Positions 7,487 through 15,668 of a DNA stretch of 34,747 nucleotides are shown here, piece after piece (the stretch's first letter is position 1; the number at the start of each line of letters is the position of its first letter). The position numbers and the translations under genes were made by a program. The stretch comes from Candidatus Binatia bacterium (lineage in GTDB: Bacteria > Desulfobacterota_B > Binatia > UBA9968 > JAJDTQ01): NCBI GenBank assembly GCA_022827045.1, contig JAJDTQ010000259.1, forward strand, positions 1 to 34,747, written 5' to 3'. The notes under the pieces were generated by a model that worked only from the letters and a program-made list of their open reading frames with translations, was not told the origin of the DNA and searched no databases.

Positions 7487-8617
7487 ATGGCGATACTGAA
7501 AACGGCTTTGTGTGACGTGCTCGACATCGAGCACCCGATCATCCAGGCGGGTATGGGTTGGGACAGCCGCGGCTCAACGACCCCGCCGAAGCTGGTGGCG
7601 GCGGTCTCCAACGGGGGCGGCCTGGGGGTCGTCGGCGGCAGCCCCTTGCAGCCGGAGTTCATACGTGAGCGCATCCGCGCGACCCGTGAGCTGACGGACC
7701 GGCCCTTCGGCGTGGACATCACGCTGCCGCGGCTTGCGCAGACGCCTTACGCTGACGTGGGTAACGTCAGGGAGTATCTGGAGCAGACCCATCCCGATCA
7801 CGTGGCCTTCGTGCGCGACGCCATCGAGGAGTTCGGACTGGAGACCCAGGGCCCGGACCCGTGGTCAAAGGTCAAGACGCCCGACATGGTGCAGCGGCAG
7901 TTGGACGTGATCCTCGAGGAGGGCGTCCGGGTGCTGGCCGTGGGCCTCGGCGATACCAAGGATGTGGTGCCGCTGGCCCACGAGCGGGGCATGAAGGTGC
8001 TGGCTCTGTGCGGCAACGTGAAGCAGGCGGTGGGTCACGCCGCCAACGGCGTGGACGTGGTCATCGCCCAAGGCTACGAGGCCGGCGGCCACACCGGCAG
8101 GATCGCCAACTTCCCGCTGATACCCCAGGTGGTGGACGCGGTGGCGCCGACGCCGGTGGTGGTGGCCGGCGGGATCGCCGACGGCCGCGGCTTGGCGGCG
8201 GCGCTGAGCCTCGGCGCCGTGGGTGTGTGGTGCGGCACGGTCTTCCTGGCCAGCGCGGAAAGCGAGATCCACGCCGACTACAAGACGCAGCTGATCCAGG
8301 GCCGGACCGAGGACTTCGTGCTCGACCGCTACCCCAGCGGCAAGCCCAGCCGCCATTACCGCAGCCCGGTGATCCGCAAGTGGGAGGAGTCGGGCCTACA
8401 GGCGCTGGAGATGCCGTTCCAGGGCGTGCTCAACGACCAGTTCCGGGTGGCCGCGGAGCAGGGAAGCCGGGTGGAGGTCATGAGCGTGCCCGGCGGACAG
8501 ATCGCCGGTCTGCTCGGAGAGAAGGACGTGAGGCCGGCCGCCGAGATCGTCGAGGCCATGGTGCGGCAGGCGGTGGAGGTGCTGAAGGGCGGCGCAGCCC
8601 TGGCCACGGGTGATTGA
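7487..8617 (+). CDS. Nitronate monooxygenase (2-nitropropane dioxygenase family)
   Basis: A 376-residue FMN-dependent TIM-barrel protein. The start IEHPIIQAGMGWDSRG and SNGGGLGVVGG are the family N-terminal motifs. VLALCGNVKQAVGHAANGVDVVIAQGYEAGGHTG contains the strand-helix with the catalytic-region His of AGGHTG. TPVVVAGGIADGRGLAAALSLGAVGVWCGTVFLA is the FMN phosphate-binding segment. Nitronate monooxygenases oxidise alkyl nitronates such as propionate-3-nitronate, though many members act on unknown substrates. The ATG is preceded by a GGAG-type site. It is convergent with the crotonase and divergent from the first deacetylase, so the three genes flank each other closely. Confidence 0.92.
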   Translation: MAILKTALCDVLDIEHPIIQAGMGWDSRGSTTPPKLVAAVSNGGGLGVVGGSPLQPEFIRERIRATRELTDRPFGVDITLPRLAQTPYADVGNVREYLEQTHPDHVAFVRDAIEEFGLETQGPDPWSKVKTPDMVQRQLDVILEEGVRVLAVGLGDTKDVVPLAHERGMKVLALCGNVKQAVGHAANGVDVVIAQGYEAGGHTGRIANFPLIPQVVDAVAPTPVVVAGGIADGRGLAAALSLGAVGVWCGTVFLASAESEIHADYKTQLIQGRTEDFVLDRYPSGKPSRHYRSPVIRKWEESGLQALEMPFQGVLNDQFRVAAEQGSRVEVMSVPGGQIAGLLGEKDVRPAAEIVEAMVRQAVEVLKGGAALATGD

Positions 8618-8618
8618 A

Positions 8619-8652
8619 CCCGTCCTGAGCGGAGCGAAGTCGAAGGCGCCGT
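8619..8652. repeat. Dispersed REP-like repeat copy
   Basis: The gap between the convergent nitronate monooxygenase and crotonase genes is almost entirely CCTGAGCGGAGCGAAGTCGA followed by AGGCGCC. The same core occurs twice in inverted orientation in the 14129-14313 element. It is a partial copy of an intergenic repeat type common in high-GC genomes. Confidence 0.7.
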
Positions 8653-9465
8653 CTAGCTGTCCGAGCGCCGGTAGGCAGTGTTGGTGCCGCCGCTCTGAGA
8701 GCGGAGATACTCATCCACGTCCGAGAACGAGTCCATCATCAACTGCTGGCGCGCTGCCACTAGCTGGTCCGTGCGCAGGGCCTGGGACAGGGGGAGGTCC
8801 TTGCCCACCTGCACCGCGATCTTGGCGCAGGCCAGGGCGGCGGGGTGACGGGTGCCGATCTCCGCCGCAAGCTTGAGGGTCACTTCATCGAGGTCGGCCT
8901 CGGGCACCGACGCCGACACGAGCCCAAAGCGGTCCGCCTCGGTCCCCGAGAAGTTCCGCCCGCTGAAGTGCATGATGGCGGCCTTCTTGGCCGGGATCCC
9001 GGTGTGATAGAGGGAGCTGAGCGCCATCTGCCCGAAGCTGCCGCGCAGGATCTCGGGCATGCCGATCTTCGCGGTATCCGCGGCGAGGGCGATGTCGTGG
9101 GCGGTCATCAGCGCCATGCCGCCTCCCAGGCAATGGCCGTGCACCTGGGCGATGGTGACCTTGGGGTAGTTCCGGAAACTCTCGTAGAACATGAGATTTG
9201 GGTGGGAACGGTCCCAATCCCGCGGCGGTTCGTTGTGGAGCGTGCGTAGGTCGCGCAGGTCCGCGCCGGCGCAGTAGCACGGTCCGTTGCCCCGCGTGAT
9301 GACGACCCGGACCTCCGGGTCCGCCCGGACCGTCTCGAGGGCGTCGAGGATCTCGCCGGTCAGTACCCGGTTGAGGGCGTTGCGCTTCTCGGGCCGGTTG
9401 AAGCTGAGCCGCACAACGCCGTCGGCCGGCCGTTCCATCACCAGGGTCGACCACTCCTTCGTCAT
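8653..9465 (-). CDS. Enoyl-CoA hydratase/isomerase (crotonase) family protein
   Basis: The protein has 270 residues, usual for a crotonase. LSFNRPEKRNALN, CYCAGADLRDL (oxyanion hole) and HCLGGGMALMTAHDIALA followed by IGMPEILRG are the family motifs. Of the two glutamates used by classical hydratases (144 and 164 in rat), the second is kept (Glu138 in MPE). The first position, 20 residues earlier in GGGMA, is Ala118. It is therefore probably not a standard hydratase; isomerase, hydrolase or lyase activity on an acyl-CoA is possible. The start is fixed by an ATGA overlap with the upstream PuuE-like gene, so the two are translationally coupled. The longer open frame upstream is only a shadow of that gene. 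Confidence 0.9.
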   Translation of the reverse strand: MTKEWSTLVMERPADGVVRLSFNRPEKRNALNRVLTGEILDALETVRADPEVRVVITRGNGPCYCAGADLRDLRTLHNEPPRDWDRSHPNLMFYESFRNYPKVTIAQVHGHCLGGGMALMTAHDIALAADTAKIGMPEILRGSFGQMALSSLYHTGIPAKKAAIMHFSGRNFSGTEADRFGLVSASVPEADLDEVTLKLAAEIGTRHPAALACAKIAVQVGKDLPLSQALRTDQLVAARQQLMMDSFSDVDEYLRSQSGGTNTAYRRSDS

Positions 9466-10358
9466 TCTTCCTCTCCGGGCTGGTCGTCCAGGCCGGCCGG
9501 CGCCTTGTAGTAGTGCTCGTAATACCAGTCGGCGATCTCGCCCGCGGTGGTTTTCCAGACGCCGTCGTGGGAGCAGATGTAATCCAGCGCGCGGTCCAGG
9601 GCGCCGATGCGAAAGGGCATGGCGGTGACGTAGGGGTGCAGCGGGATGCACATGACCCGGCCGCCGTCCGCGCCCTCTCGGTAGAGCGTGTCGAACTGGT
9701 CGCAGACGATCCGGTAGTAGTCCGCCGGCGTGTGGTTGGCGTGGACGAACATCGAGATGTCGTTGATGCCCTGCTGGTACGGCACCGTGATCATGCGCCC
9801 GGCCTTGACCCGCATGGCCACCGGCTGGTCGTCGCAGCCCCAGTCGCACACGTACTCGAACCCTTCCGCGGCCAGGAAGTCCGGCGTGTCATAGGTCTCG
9901 GAGAGCCCGGGTCCCAGCCAGCCCTTGGGCGCCTTGCCGGTGGCGTGGGTGATGATGTCGCGGACCTCGCGTATGACCTTGCGTTGCTTCTTGGCCTTGT
10001 AGCTGTTCATGCGCGTGTTGTTGTTCATGCCGTGGCCCAGCCACTCCCAGGAACGCTTGTTGCCTTCCTCGATGATGGCCGGGTGCTGGTCGCAGACTTC
10101 GGCGTTGAGCAGCACGCTGGCGCGCATGCCGTGGCGGTCGAACACCTCCATCATGCGGAACACGCCCACCCGCGACCCGTAGTCCCTGAGCGTATAGGAC
10201 TGCACGTCCGGCACGGGCTCGGGGACCCTCGGCAGACTCTTGTCGATATGGAAGCACTCGATGTTGGGGCCCAGCCAAAGCGCCACCCGCGCTCCCCCCG
10301 GCCATTCCAGCCGCGGCCGGTGGATGATCGGACTGTAGTCGTAACGTGTGCTGAACAT
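9462..10358 (-). CDS. PuuE-type polysaccharide deacetylase family protein (paralog 2)
   Basis: This 298-residue paralog of the 6440-7315 protein has the same landmarks in the same order: RDYGSRVGVFRMMEVFDRHG, RSWEWLGHGMNNN, GWLGPGLSETYDTPDFLA, YVCDWGCDDQP, PYQQGINDI, LHPYVTAMPFRIGALDRAL and GEIADWYYEHYY. NodB-fold hydrolases of this branch include allantoinase PuuE. A hydrolase acting on a cyclic amide or an N-acyl group is likely; substrate unknown. The ATG at 10358 has GGAGG eight bases upstream. Its stop overlaps the crotonase start, suggesting that product hydrolysis feeds a CoA-linked step. The C-terminal extension GLDDQPGEEE is acidic and absent from paralog 1. Confidence 0.87.
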   Translation of the reverse strand: MFSTRYDYSPIIHRPRLEWPGGARVALWLGPNIECFHIDKSLPRVPEPVPDVQSYTLRDYGSRVGVFRMMEVFDRHGMRASVLLNAEVCDQHPAIIEEGNKRSWEWLGHGMNNNTRMNSYKAKKQRKVIREVRDIITHATGKAPKGWLGPGLSETYDTPDFLAAEGFEYVCDWGCDDQPVAMRVKAGRMITVPYQQGINDISMFVHANHTPADYYRIVCDQFDTLYREGADGGRVMCIPLHPYVTAMPFRIGALDRALDYICSHDGVWKTTAGEIADWYYEHYYKAPAGLDDQPGEEE

Positions 10359-10470
10359 GGGCGTGGCCTCCGTAACGGGGTTTACGGCTGTCCGTGTGCT
10401 TGGTCTACCAAATCCCACTGCGGGTGGCGAGAGGGGATTTCGGTCGCGTCCGCGCTGTTGCCGACGACCC

Positions 10471-10506
10471 GATGTAGGGTGTAGCATCGATGCCGGGTGT
10501 AGCATT
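10471..10506. repeat. Two tandem 18-bp direct repeats
   Basis: GATGTAGGGTGTAGCATC (10471-10488) is followed immediately by GATGCCGGGTGTAGCATT (10489-10506), 15 of 18 identical. They lie between the divergent PuuE-like gene and macA, about 80 bases before the macA start. The period is not a helical multiple, but two adjacent binding sites for one regulator are possible. Confidence 0.6.
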
Positions 10507-10588
10507 TCAGTATCCCGTATCTCCGGTGGAACCGGGGGCCGTCTAATTGAGTGACGCATCCTGCGGTCGCCAACGGGGAAAGAGCGCG

Positions 10589-12022
10589 ATGAAGCGGTTA
10601 TTGTGGATCCTGGGTCTGATCCTGCTCCTGCTGGGCGCCGGCGCCGCGGGCCTCTTCTGGTACGATCCGGCGCTGGTGGAGAGCAACGTCGGCTCCGTTC
10701 GAGGGGGGCTCACGTCGCTGACGAGCAAGCTCCTTCCCGCCGAAGAGAAGGAAGTGTTTCCCTTCCGCCTCGCCAAGGTCGAGACCGGCGAGATATTCTC
10801 CCGCATCACCACCACGGGTACCGTGAACCCGGTCTCGTCGGTGACCGTCTCCACGCAGGTATCCGGGACCATCAAGGACCTTCCCGTGGACGTGCCGGCA
10901 AGGGTCAAGCAGGGGGATCTCATCGCGCGGCTCGATCAGGACCTGTTCCGGGCGCAGGTGCTCCAGGCCGAGGCCAAGGTGGCGAAGGCCAAGGCCAATC
11001 TCGCCAAGGAGCGCGCCGGGGTGAAGATGCTTAAAGCCCGCGTGGCGGCCAGCATCGAGGGCGCCCGGGCGGCGGTCGAGAACCTCGAAGAGAAGCACCG
11101 GCGCAACAAGGACCTCGTGGGCCGTAACCTCATCTCCCGCGACCAGTACGAGTCCATCAAGGCGGAATACGAACGCGCCACGGCGCGTTTCAAGGAGGAG
11201 TCCGCCCGGGTGGACGAAGTCAAGGTCAAGCAGGCGGTCATCGCCGGCATCCGCGCGGACGTGCAGCAGGCGCAGGCCGAGCTCGAGATGGCGCGGGTGC
11301 GCCTCAACCGCAGCGTCATACGGGCCCCCATCTCCGGCGTGGTGATCCAGAAGACCGTGGAAGCGGGGCAGACGGTGGCCGCCAGCCTGTCGTCGCCGCC
11401 GCTGGTGAAGATCGCGGAGCTGGAAGAAATGAAGGTCTCGGCCTTCGTCGACGAAGCGGACATCGGCAAGGTGAAGGTGGATCAGGAGGTGGAGTTCCAG
11501 GTGGACTCGTACCCCGGGCGAACCTTCAACGGCAAGGTGGTGCGCATCTTCCCGTCGCCGCTGATCAAGGACAACGTCGTGACCTACGACACCGAGATCC
11601 GCGTGCGCAACGAGGATCTGGCCCTCAAGCCGGGAATGACGGCCAACGTCACCATCATTCTGGCCAGAAGGAACGACGTGCTCATCGTTCCGAGCGCCGC
11701 CCTGAGAGTCAGCGGCCGGGATATCCGCCAGCTCTACCCCGACATGCCCAGGCGAGGACGGCGCGGGAACAGGCGCGGCCGGCCCACCCCCGAGCAGCGG
11801 CGCCGGTGGCTGTTGGAGGGCAGGGGCGCCGTTTGGGTCTATCGCGACGACAAGCCCGCCCGGGCGCGCATCCGTTTCGGAGCGACGGACGCCAAGAACA
11901 TGGAGATCGTCTCGGGTCTCGAAGCGGGTGCCCAGGTCATCGTGGGGATCCGCTCCGAGGCCATGAAACGCGCCACCAACACGACCGCCCGCGTGCGCTC
12001 GCGGATTCTCGGAGGCCTTTGA
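10589..12022 (+). CDS. macA: MacA-like periplasmic adaptor subunit (HlyD family)
   Basis: A 477-residue membrane-fusion protein that would link MacB to an outer-membrane channel. It has one N-terminal membrane anchor (residues 3-24), a barrel-sandwich half (ITTTGTVNPVSSVTVSTQVSG), an alpha-helical hairpin (about 120-235, rich in Ala/Glu/Lys heptads), and a second lipoyl half (RAPISGVVIQKTVEAGQTV). Beta-barrel and membrane-proximal domains follow. An Arg-rich insertion lies at about 380-412 (MPRRGRRGNRRGRPTPEQRR), not usual for MacA. The ATG at 10589 is preferred over the frame start at 10547 because GGGGAAAGAG lies just upstream and the hydrophobic anchor then begins at residue 3. macB follows with no gap. 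Confidence 0.92.
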   Translation: MKRLLWILGLILLLLGAGAAGLFWYDPALVESNVGSVRGGLTSLTSKLLPAEEKEVFPFRLAKVETGEIFSRITTTGTVNPVSSVTVSTQVSGTIKDLPVDVPARVKQGDLIARLDQDLFRAQVLQAEAKVAKAKANLAKERAGVKMLKARVAASIEGARAAVENLEEKHRRNKDLVGRNLISRDQYESIKAEYERATARFKEESARVDEVKVKQAVIAGIRADVQQAQAELEMARVRLNRSVIRAPISGVVIQKTVEAGQTVAASLSSPPLVKIAELEEMKVSAFVDEADIGKVKVDQEVEFQVDSYPGRTFNGKVVRIFPSPLIKDNVVTYDTEIRVRNEDLALKPGMTANVTIILARRNDVLIVPSAALRVSGRDIRQLYPDMPRRGRRGNRRGRPTPEQRRRWLLEGRGAVWVYRDDKPARARIRFGATDAKNMEIVSGLEAGAQVIVGIRSEAMKRATNTTARVRSRILGGL

Positions 12023-14107
12023 GTGGTGGAACGGCCGGCCGTCATTGAAGTCGAGGACCTCACCAAGGTCTACGATCTCGGCGAGCAGAAGGTGGAGGCG
12101 CTGAAGGGCGTCTCGCTGCGCATCTTCGCCGGCGAGATCGTCGCGCTCATGGGGCCTTCGGGCTCAGGCAAGTCGACGCTCATGAACCTCCTGGGCTGCC
12201 TGGACCGGCCCACCTCCGGCGAGTACAGCCTCAACGGCAATGACATCGGCAGGCTGTCGTCCGACGAGATGGCTGCTTTGCGCAACCACGAGATCGGTTT
12301 CGTCTTCCAGAACTACAATCTCCTGGCCCGCACCACCTCCCTGGAGAACGCCGAGCTGCCGTCCCTCTACAACGGAGTGCCCACGGCCGAGGGGCGCCGC
12401 AAGGCGCGGGAGATGCTGGAGTTGGTGGGTCTGGGAGACCGGATGACGCACCGGCCCACCCAGTTGTCCGGCGGCCAGCAGCAACGGGTGGCCATCGCCC
12501 GGGCCCTGCTCAACGACCCGAGGATCATCCTGGCGGACGAGCCCACGGGCAACCTCGATACCCAGACCGGCGCCGAGATCATCGAGCTCTTCAAGACGCT
12601 CAACCGGGAGAAGGGCATCACCATCGTCTTCGTGACGCACGACCCCGAGGTGGCCTCGCACGGGGAGCGCGTCATCCATTTCAAGGACGGCCTGGTGGAA
12701 CGCGAGGAGGCAGGGAGCCGGACAGAGGCCGCCGCGACGGGGCAACCCGCCCAGGTCCATGCCGCGGCGGAGGGCGAGGACGCCGGAGGCGGCGATGTCG
12801 CAGGTGCGGGAGGCGGTGGCGCAGGTCATGACGGCGGCGGGGCGGCCGATAACGGCAACGGCGGCCGCCATAGCCGGAGGCGTCTGGGGGCCGGAGTCCG
12901 GGCCAACGTCCGCATTGCGCTAAGGGCCATCCGCGTGAACAAGCTCCGGTCGGCGCTGACCATGCTCGGGGTCATCATCGGCGTCGGCGCGGTCATTGCC
13001 ATGGTGGCCATCGGAGAAGGCGCCAAGGCCAGGGTCGCCAAGCAGATGGAGCGTCTGGGCAGCAACCGCGTGTCGGTCTATGCCGGAATGGTGACCCGCG
13101 GCGGCCGCCGTGTGCGGGGCGCACGGATCACGACGCTCACCGAGGCGGACGGCAGGGCCATCCTCGGCGAGGTGCCGGGAGTGGTCCGGGTGGCCCCCCA
13201 TGTCCGGGGCTCCGCCCAGGTGGTCTACGGCAACAAGAACTGGCATTCGCCCTTCACCGGCACCACCCCGGATTATCTCCACATCATGAACTGGGGCGTC
13301 GAGTCGGGGTCCGGCTTCACCGACGACGACATGCTCCTGAACCGGAAGGTGGCCCTGATCGGGCAGACCGTGGGCAAGGAGCTCTTCGGCGACGACTATC
13401 CGATAGGACAGACCATCAGGGTCAAGCACATCCCCTTCGAGGTGGTGGGCGTGCTCAAGGAGCGGGGGACGTCCTCGTGGGCCGGCGACCTCGACGACAT
13501 CGTCATCGTCCCGCTGAGAACGGCGCAGCGGAAGCTTCTGGGGATCCGTTACGTGCGCGGCATCGAGGTGAGCGCCGAGAGCAAGGAGGCGACGTCGGAC
13601 GTGCAGGACGGCATTACCGCCCTGTTGAGGGTGCGCCACAAGATCACCGGCACCAAGCTGGACGACTTCCGGGTCCGCAACCGTACCGACATCGTCGAGG
13701 CGGCCAACGAGGCCGCCAACACCCTGGGCTATCTGCTCGCCGGCATCGCCGGCGTGGCCCTGATCGTGGGAGGCATCGGCATCATGAACATCATGCTGGT
13801 GTCGGTGACCGAACGCACCCGGGAGATCGGCGTGCGCCTGGCCATCGGGGCTAGGCGGCGAGACATCCGCCGCCAGTTCCTCACCGAGGCCATGGTCCTG
13901 AGCCTCCTGGGCGGCACCGTGGGCATCATCGCCGGCGCCGCCGCTTCCCTGGGCCTCTCCTACATGGGCGGCTGGCAGATCGTCATCTCCCCCAGCGCGG
14001 TCCTGCTCGCCTTCGCCTTCGCCGCGGCCATCGGCGTGTTCTTCGGCTTTCAGCCCGCCAACCGCGCGGCTCGCCTCAACCCCATCGAAGCGTTGCGCTA
14101 CGAGTAG
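12023..14107 (+). CDS. macB: MacB-like ABC transporter, fused ATPase and permease
   Basis: The 694-residue protein works with MacA in efflux of macrolides, peptides or other substrates. Residues 1-228 are the ATPase: Walker A GPSGSGKST (44-52), signature LSGGQQQRV (148-156), Walker B IILADEPTG, and the H-loop THD. Residues ~229-289 are a low-complexity Gly/Ala/Asp linker rich in GGGG and GGGAADNGNGG. Then come a first membrane helix (308-332), a large periplasmic MacB_PCD domain, and three C-terminal helices of the FtsX permease, including GGIGIMNIMLVSVTERTREIG. The start is GTG at 12023, directly after the macA TGA; another GTG three bases on is equally possible. The linker is longer than in E. 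coli MacB (648 aa). Confidence 0.93.
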   Translation: MVERPAVIEVEDLTKVYDLGEQKVEALKGVSLRIFAGEIVALMGPSGSGKSTLMNLLGCLDRPTSGEYSLNGNDIGRLSSDEMAALRNHEIGFVFQNYNLLARTTSLENAELPSLYNGVPTAEGRRKAREMLELVGLGDRMTHRPTQLSGGQQQRVAIARALLNDPRIILADEPTGNLDTQTGAEIIELFKTLNREKGITIVFVTHDPEVASHGERVIHFKDGLVEREEAGSRTEAAATGQPAQVHAAAEGEDAGGGDVAGAGGGGAGHDGGGAADNGNGGRHSRRRLGAGVRANVRIALRAIRVNKLRSALTMLGVIIGVGAVIAMVAIGEGAKARVAKQMERLGSNRVSVYAGMVTRGGRRVRGARITTLTEADGRAILGEVPGVVRVAPHVRGSAQVVYGNKNWHSPFTGTTPDYLHIMNWGVESGSGFTDDDMLLNRKVALIGQTVGKELFGDDYPIGQTIRVKHIPFEVVGVLKERGTSSWAGDLDDIVIVPLRTAQRKLLGIRYVRGIEVSAESKEATSDVQDGITALLRVRHKITGTKLDDFRVRNRTDIVEAANEAANTLGYLLAGIAGVALIVGGIGIMNIMLVSVTERTREIGVRLAIGARRRDIRRQFLTEAMVLSLLGGTVGIIAGAAASLGLSYMGGWQIVISPSAVLLAFAFAAAIGVFFGFQPANRAARLNPIEALRYE

Positions 14108-14128
14108 GCCTGACACCCAGGCGGAAGA

Positions 14129-14313
14129 AGACTCTGCTCAATTGTGCCGACGCCCTTCGACTTCGCTCCGCTACGCCTGTCCTGAGCTTGTCGAAGGGCT
14201 CAAGGGCGAACGGTTGAGTTAAGGGAACCCTAGTGACAACCCCGTTCGCCCTGAGCGTAGCGAAGCGAAGTCGAAGGGCGCCATCTTTGCTCGACGGCAA
14301 TTGATCAGAGTCT
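14129..14313. repeat. 185-bp imperfect foldback repeat
   Basis: The outer arms AGACTCTGCTCAATTGTGCC (14129-14148) and the complement of CGGCAATTGATCAGAGTCT (near 14295-14313) pair with few mismatches. Inside them, CGCCCTTCGACTTCGCT (from 14151) pairs with AGCGAAGTCGAAGGGCG (ending 14280). The GTTCGCCCTGAGCG...TCGAAGGGCG core is a widespread intergenic repeat type, also found at 8619-8652. It lies between the ends of the convergent macB and GST genes and may act as a bidirectional terminator. It has no coding capacity. Confidence 0.75.
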
Positions 14314-14315
14314 CC

Positions 14316-15047
14316 CTAAGATGATGGCGCCTTGAAGGAATACGCGGTTTGGAAGGCCTCCGTGGCCTGCATGCGCGCCCACCAGGCGCCCACCGCCGGC
14401 CGCGCGTTCCAATCCACCAGCCCTTCCAGCTTGTTGGACTCGAAGCGCTCGATGAAGGGAGCGATGGAGCAGTCCGCCAGGGACATGCGGTCGCCGTTGA
14501 GCCAGGAACGGTTCCGCAGGGCCTCTTCCACCTCGTCCAGGATATCGGCCAGCCGGGCTTCGGCATAGGCCATCTGCTCCTCGGAGATCCCGTTCCTGAG
14601 ACGGTCCCGCAAGAGCGCCCGCTTCGGTTCGGTGGGCTGCATCATGACGGCGGCCTCGCGCTCCTCTTCGGACAGGTGCTCGTAGCGCTTGATGCGGCCC
14701 TGCTTGATAAAGGAGATGATGTTGACGTTCCGGTGCAGCTCGTGCTCGAATCGGTCCATCCAGATACGCATTTGCGCGCGTTCGTAGGGGTCTTCGGGCC
14801 GCAGCGGCACCTCCGGCCACACGTCGTCCAGGTACTCCAGGATGAAGTTGGACTCGATGACGATGCGGCCGTGGTGGACCAGGGTGGGCACGACCCCGTT
14901 GGGGTTCAGCTCCACGTACCAGGGTTCGAGGTTCTCGAACTTCGCGAGGTTCACGTAGACGCTCTCCCAGGAGAGCTGCTTCGCCGCCAGGGCGATGCGC
15001 ACGCGGCGCGAGCAGGTGGAGCTCCACCAATGGTAGAGTTTCAGCAT
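14316..15047 (-). CDS. Glutathione S-transferase family protein
   Basis: The 243-residue protein has a thioredoxin-fold N-terminal domain. It carries LYHWWSSTCSRRVRIAL with the active-site Ser/Cys (residues 9-13), NPNGVVPTLVHHGRIVIES with the cis-Pro and the Glu-Ser glutathione contacts, and an all-helical C-terminal domain ending in the N-capping region WLNGDRMSLADCSIAPFIERF. Such proteins conjugate or isomerise electrophiles with glutathione in the cytosol; this class resembles maleylacetoacetate-isomerase/beta-type enzymes. The ATG at 15047 has GGAGG seven bases upstream, better than the TTG just before it. The stop lies three bases from the foldback repeat. Confidence 0.9.
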   Translation of the reverse strand: MLKLYHWWSSTCSRRVRIALAAKQLSWESVYVNLAKFENLEPWYVELNPNGVVPTLVHHGRIVIESNFILEYLDDVWPEVPLRPEDPYERAQMRIWMDRFEHELHRNVNIISFIKQGRIKRYEHLSEEEREAAVMMQPTEPKRALLRDRLRNGISEEQMAYAEARLADILDEVEEALRNRSWLNGDRMSLADCSIAPFIERFESNKLEGLVDWNARPAVGAWWARMQATEAFQTAYSFKAPSS

Positions 15048-15192
15048 CAAGACACCTCCGGCAGGTTGGCTACCCGATAAAAGCCCAGTGGGAAAATAGC
15101 CGCGTCACGGGGAGATTGCCAACCCGGAAGGTTTGACAGCCGGCCTGGGCGTACCTAGATTTCCAGGCATTCCAATAACGGAGGAGAATTGA

Positions 15193-15588
15193 ATGGATGT
15201 TTTCCGGCAGGGCGCTTTCAGTTGGTGCGAGCTTCTGACCACCGATGTCGAGGGCGCCAAGAAGTTTTATTCCGAGCTCTTCGGGTGGACCATGGAGCCG
15301 GTTACGAACGCGGCCAACGAGGGCATGCAATACAATCTCGTGAAAGTGGACGGGACCGAGATCGGCGGCATCATGGCGGTGCCGCCCCAAGCCGAGGGCA
15401 TGCCCCCGTCATGGGGAACCTACGTGACCGTGGATGACGTGGATGCGGCGGCGGCCAAGGTTCGGGAGCTTGGCGGCGACATTGTCGTGCCGTTGACGGA
15501 TATCCCGGAGGTGGGGCGCTTCTGCGTCATCAAGGATCCCCAGGGTGCGGTGATCTCCATGATCACCTATCTCGAACCGCACTCGTAG
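15193..15588 (+). CDS. VOC family protein (glyoxalase/bleomycin-resistance fold)
   Basis: A 131-residue single VOC module. It begins GAFSWCELLTTDVEGAKKFYSELFGW, the typical first beta-alpha-beta unit, followed by IGGIMAVP, PSWGTYVTVDDVDAAAAKVRELGGDIV, and FCVIKDPQGAVISMITY. This resembles CFP30B-like proteins, whose role is uncertain. Members bind a metal through His/Glu at strand ends; here the usual first His is replaced in the FSWCEL strand. GGAGGAG lies eight bases before the ATG. It is divergent from the GST and has its own 142-bp upstream gap. Confidence 0.85.
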   Translation: MDVFRQGAFSWCELLTTDVEGAKKFYSELFGWTMEPVTNAANEGMQYNLVKVDGTEIGGIMAVPPQAEGMPPSWGTYVTVDDVDAAAAKVRELGGDIVVPLTDIPEVGRFCVIKDPQGAVISMITYLEPHS

Positions 15589-15668
15589 GGGGGCACACGC
15601 TTGTCGACCCGCGAGTCAGGCGGTTCCGAGTGACTTCGGTGTCCGGAAATTTGCCGGAGGCTCCGCTC

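Noticed and set aside
9466..9849. N-terminal extension of the crotonase frame
   Set aside because: It is an alternate frame of the second deacetylase; the ATGA overlap fixes the real start.
10471..10506. CRISPR or plasmid iterons
   Set aside because: Only two copies, no spacers and no replication gene nearby.
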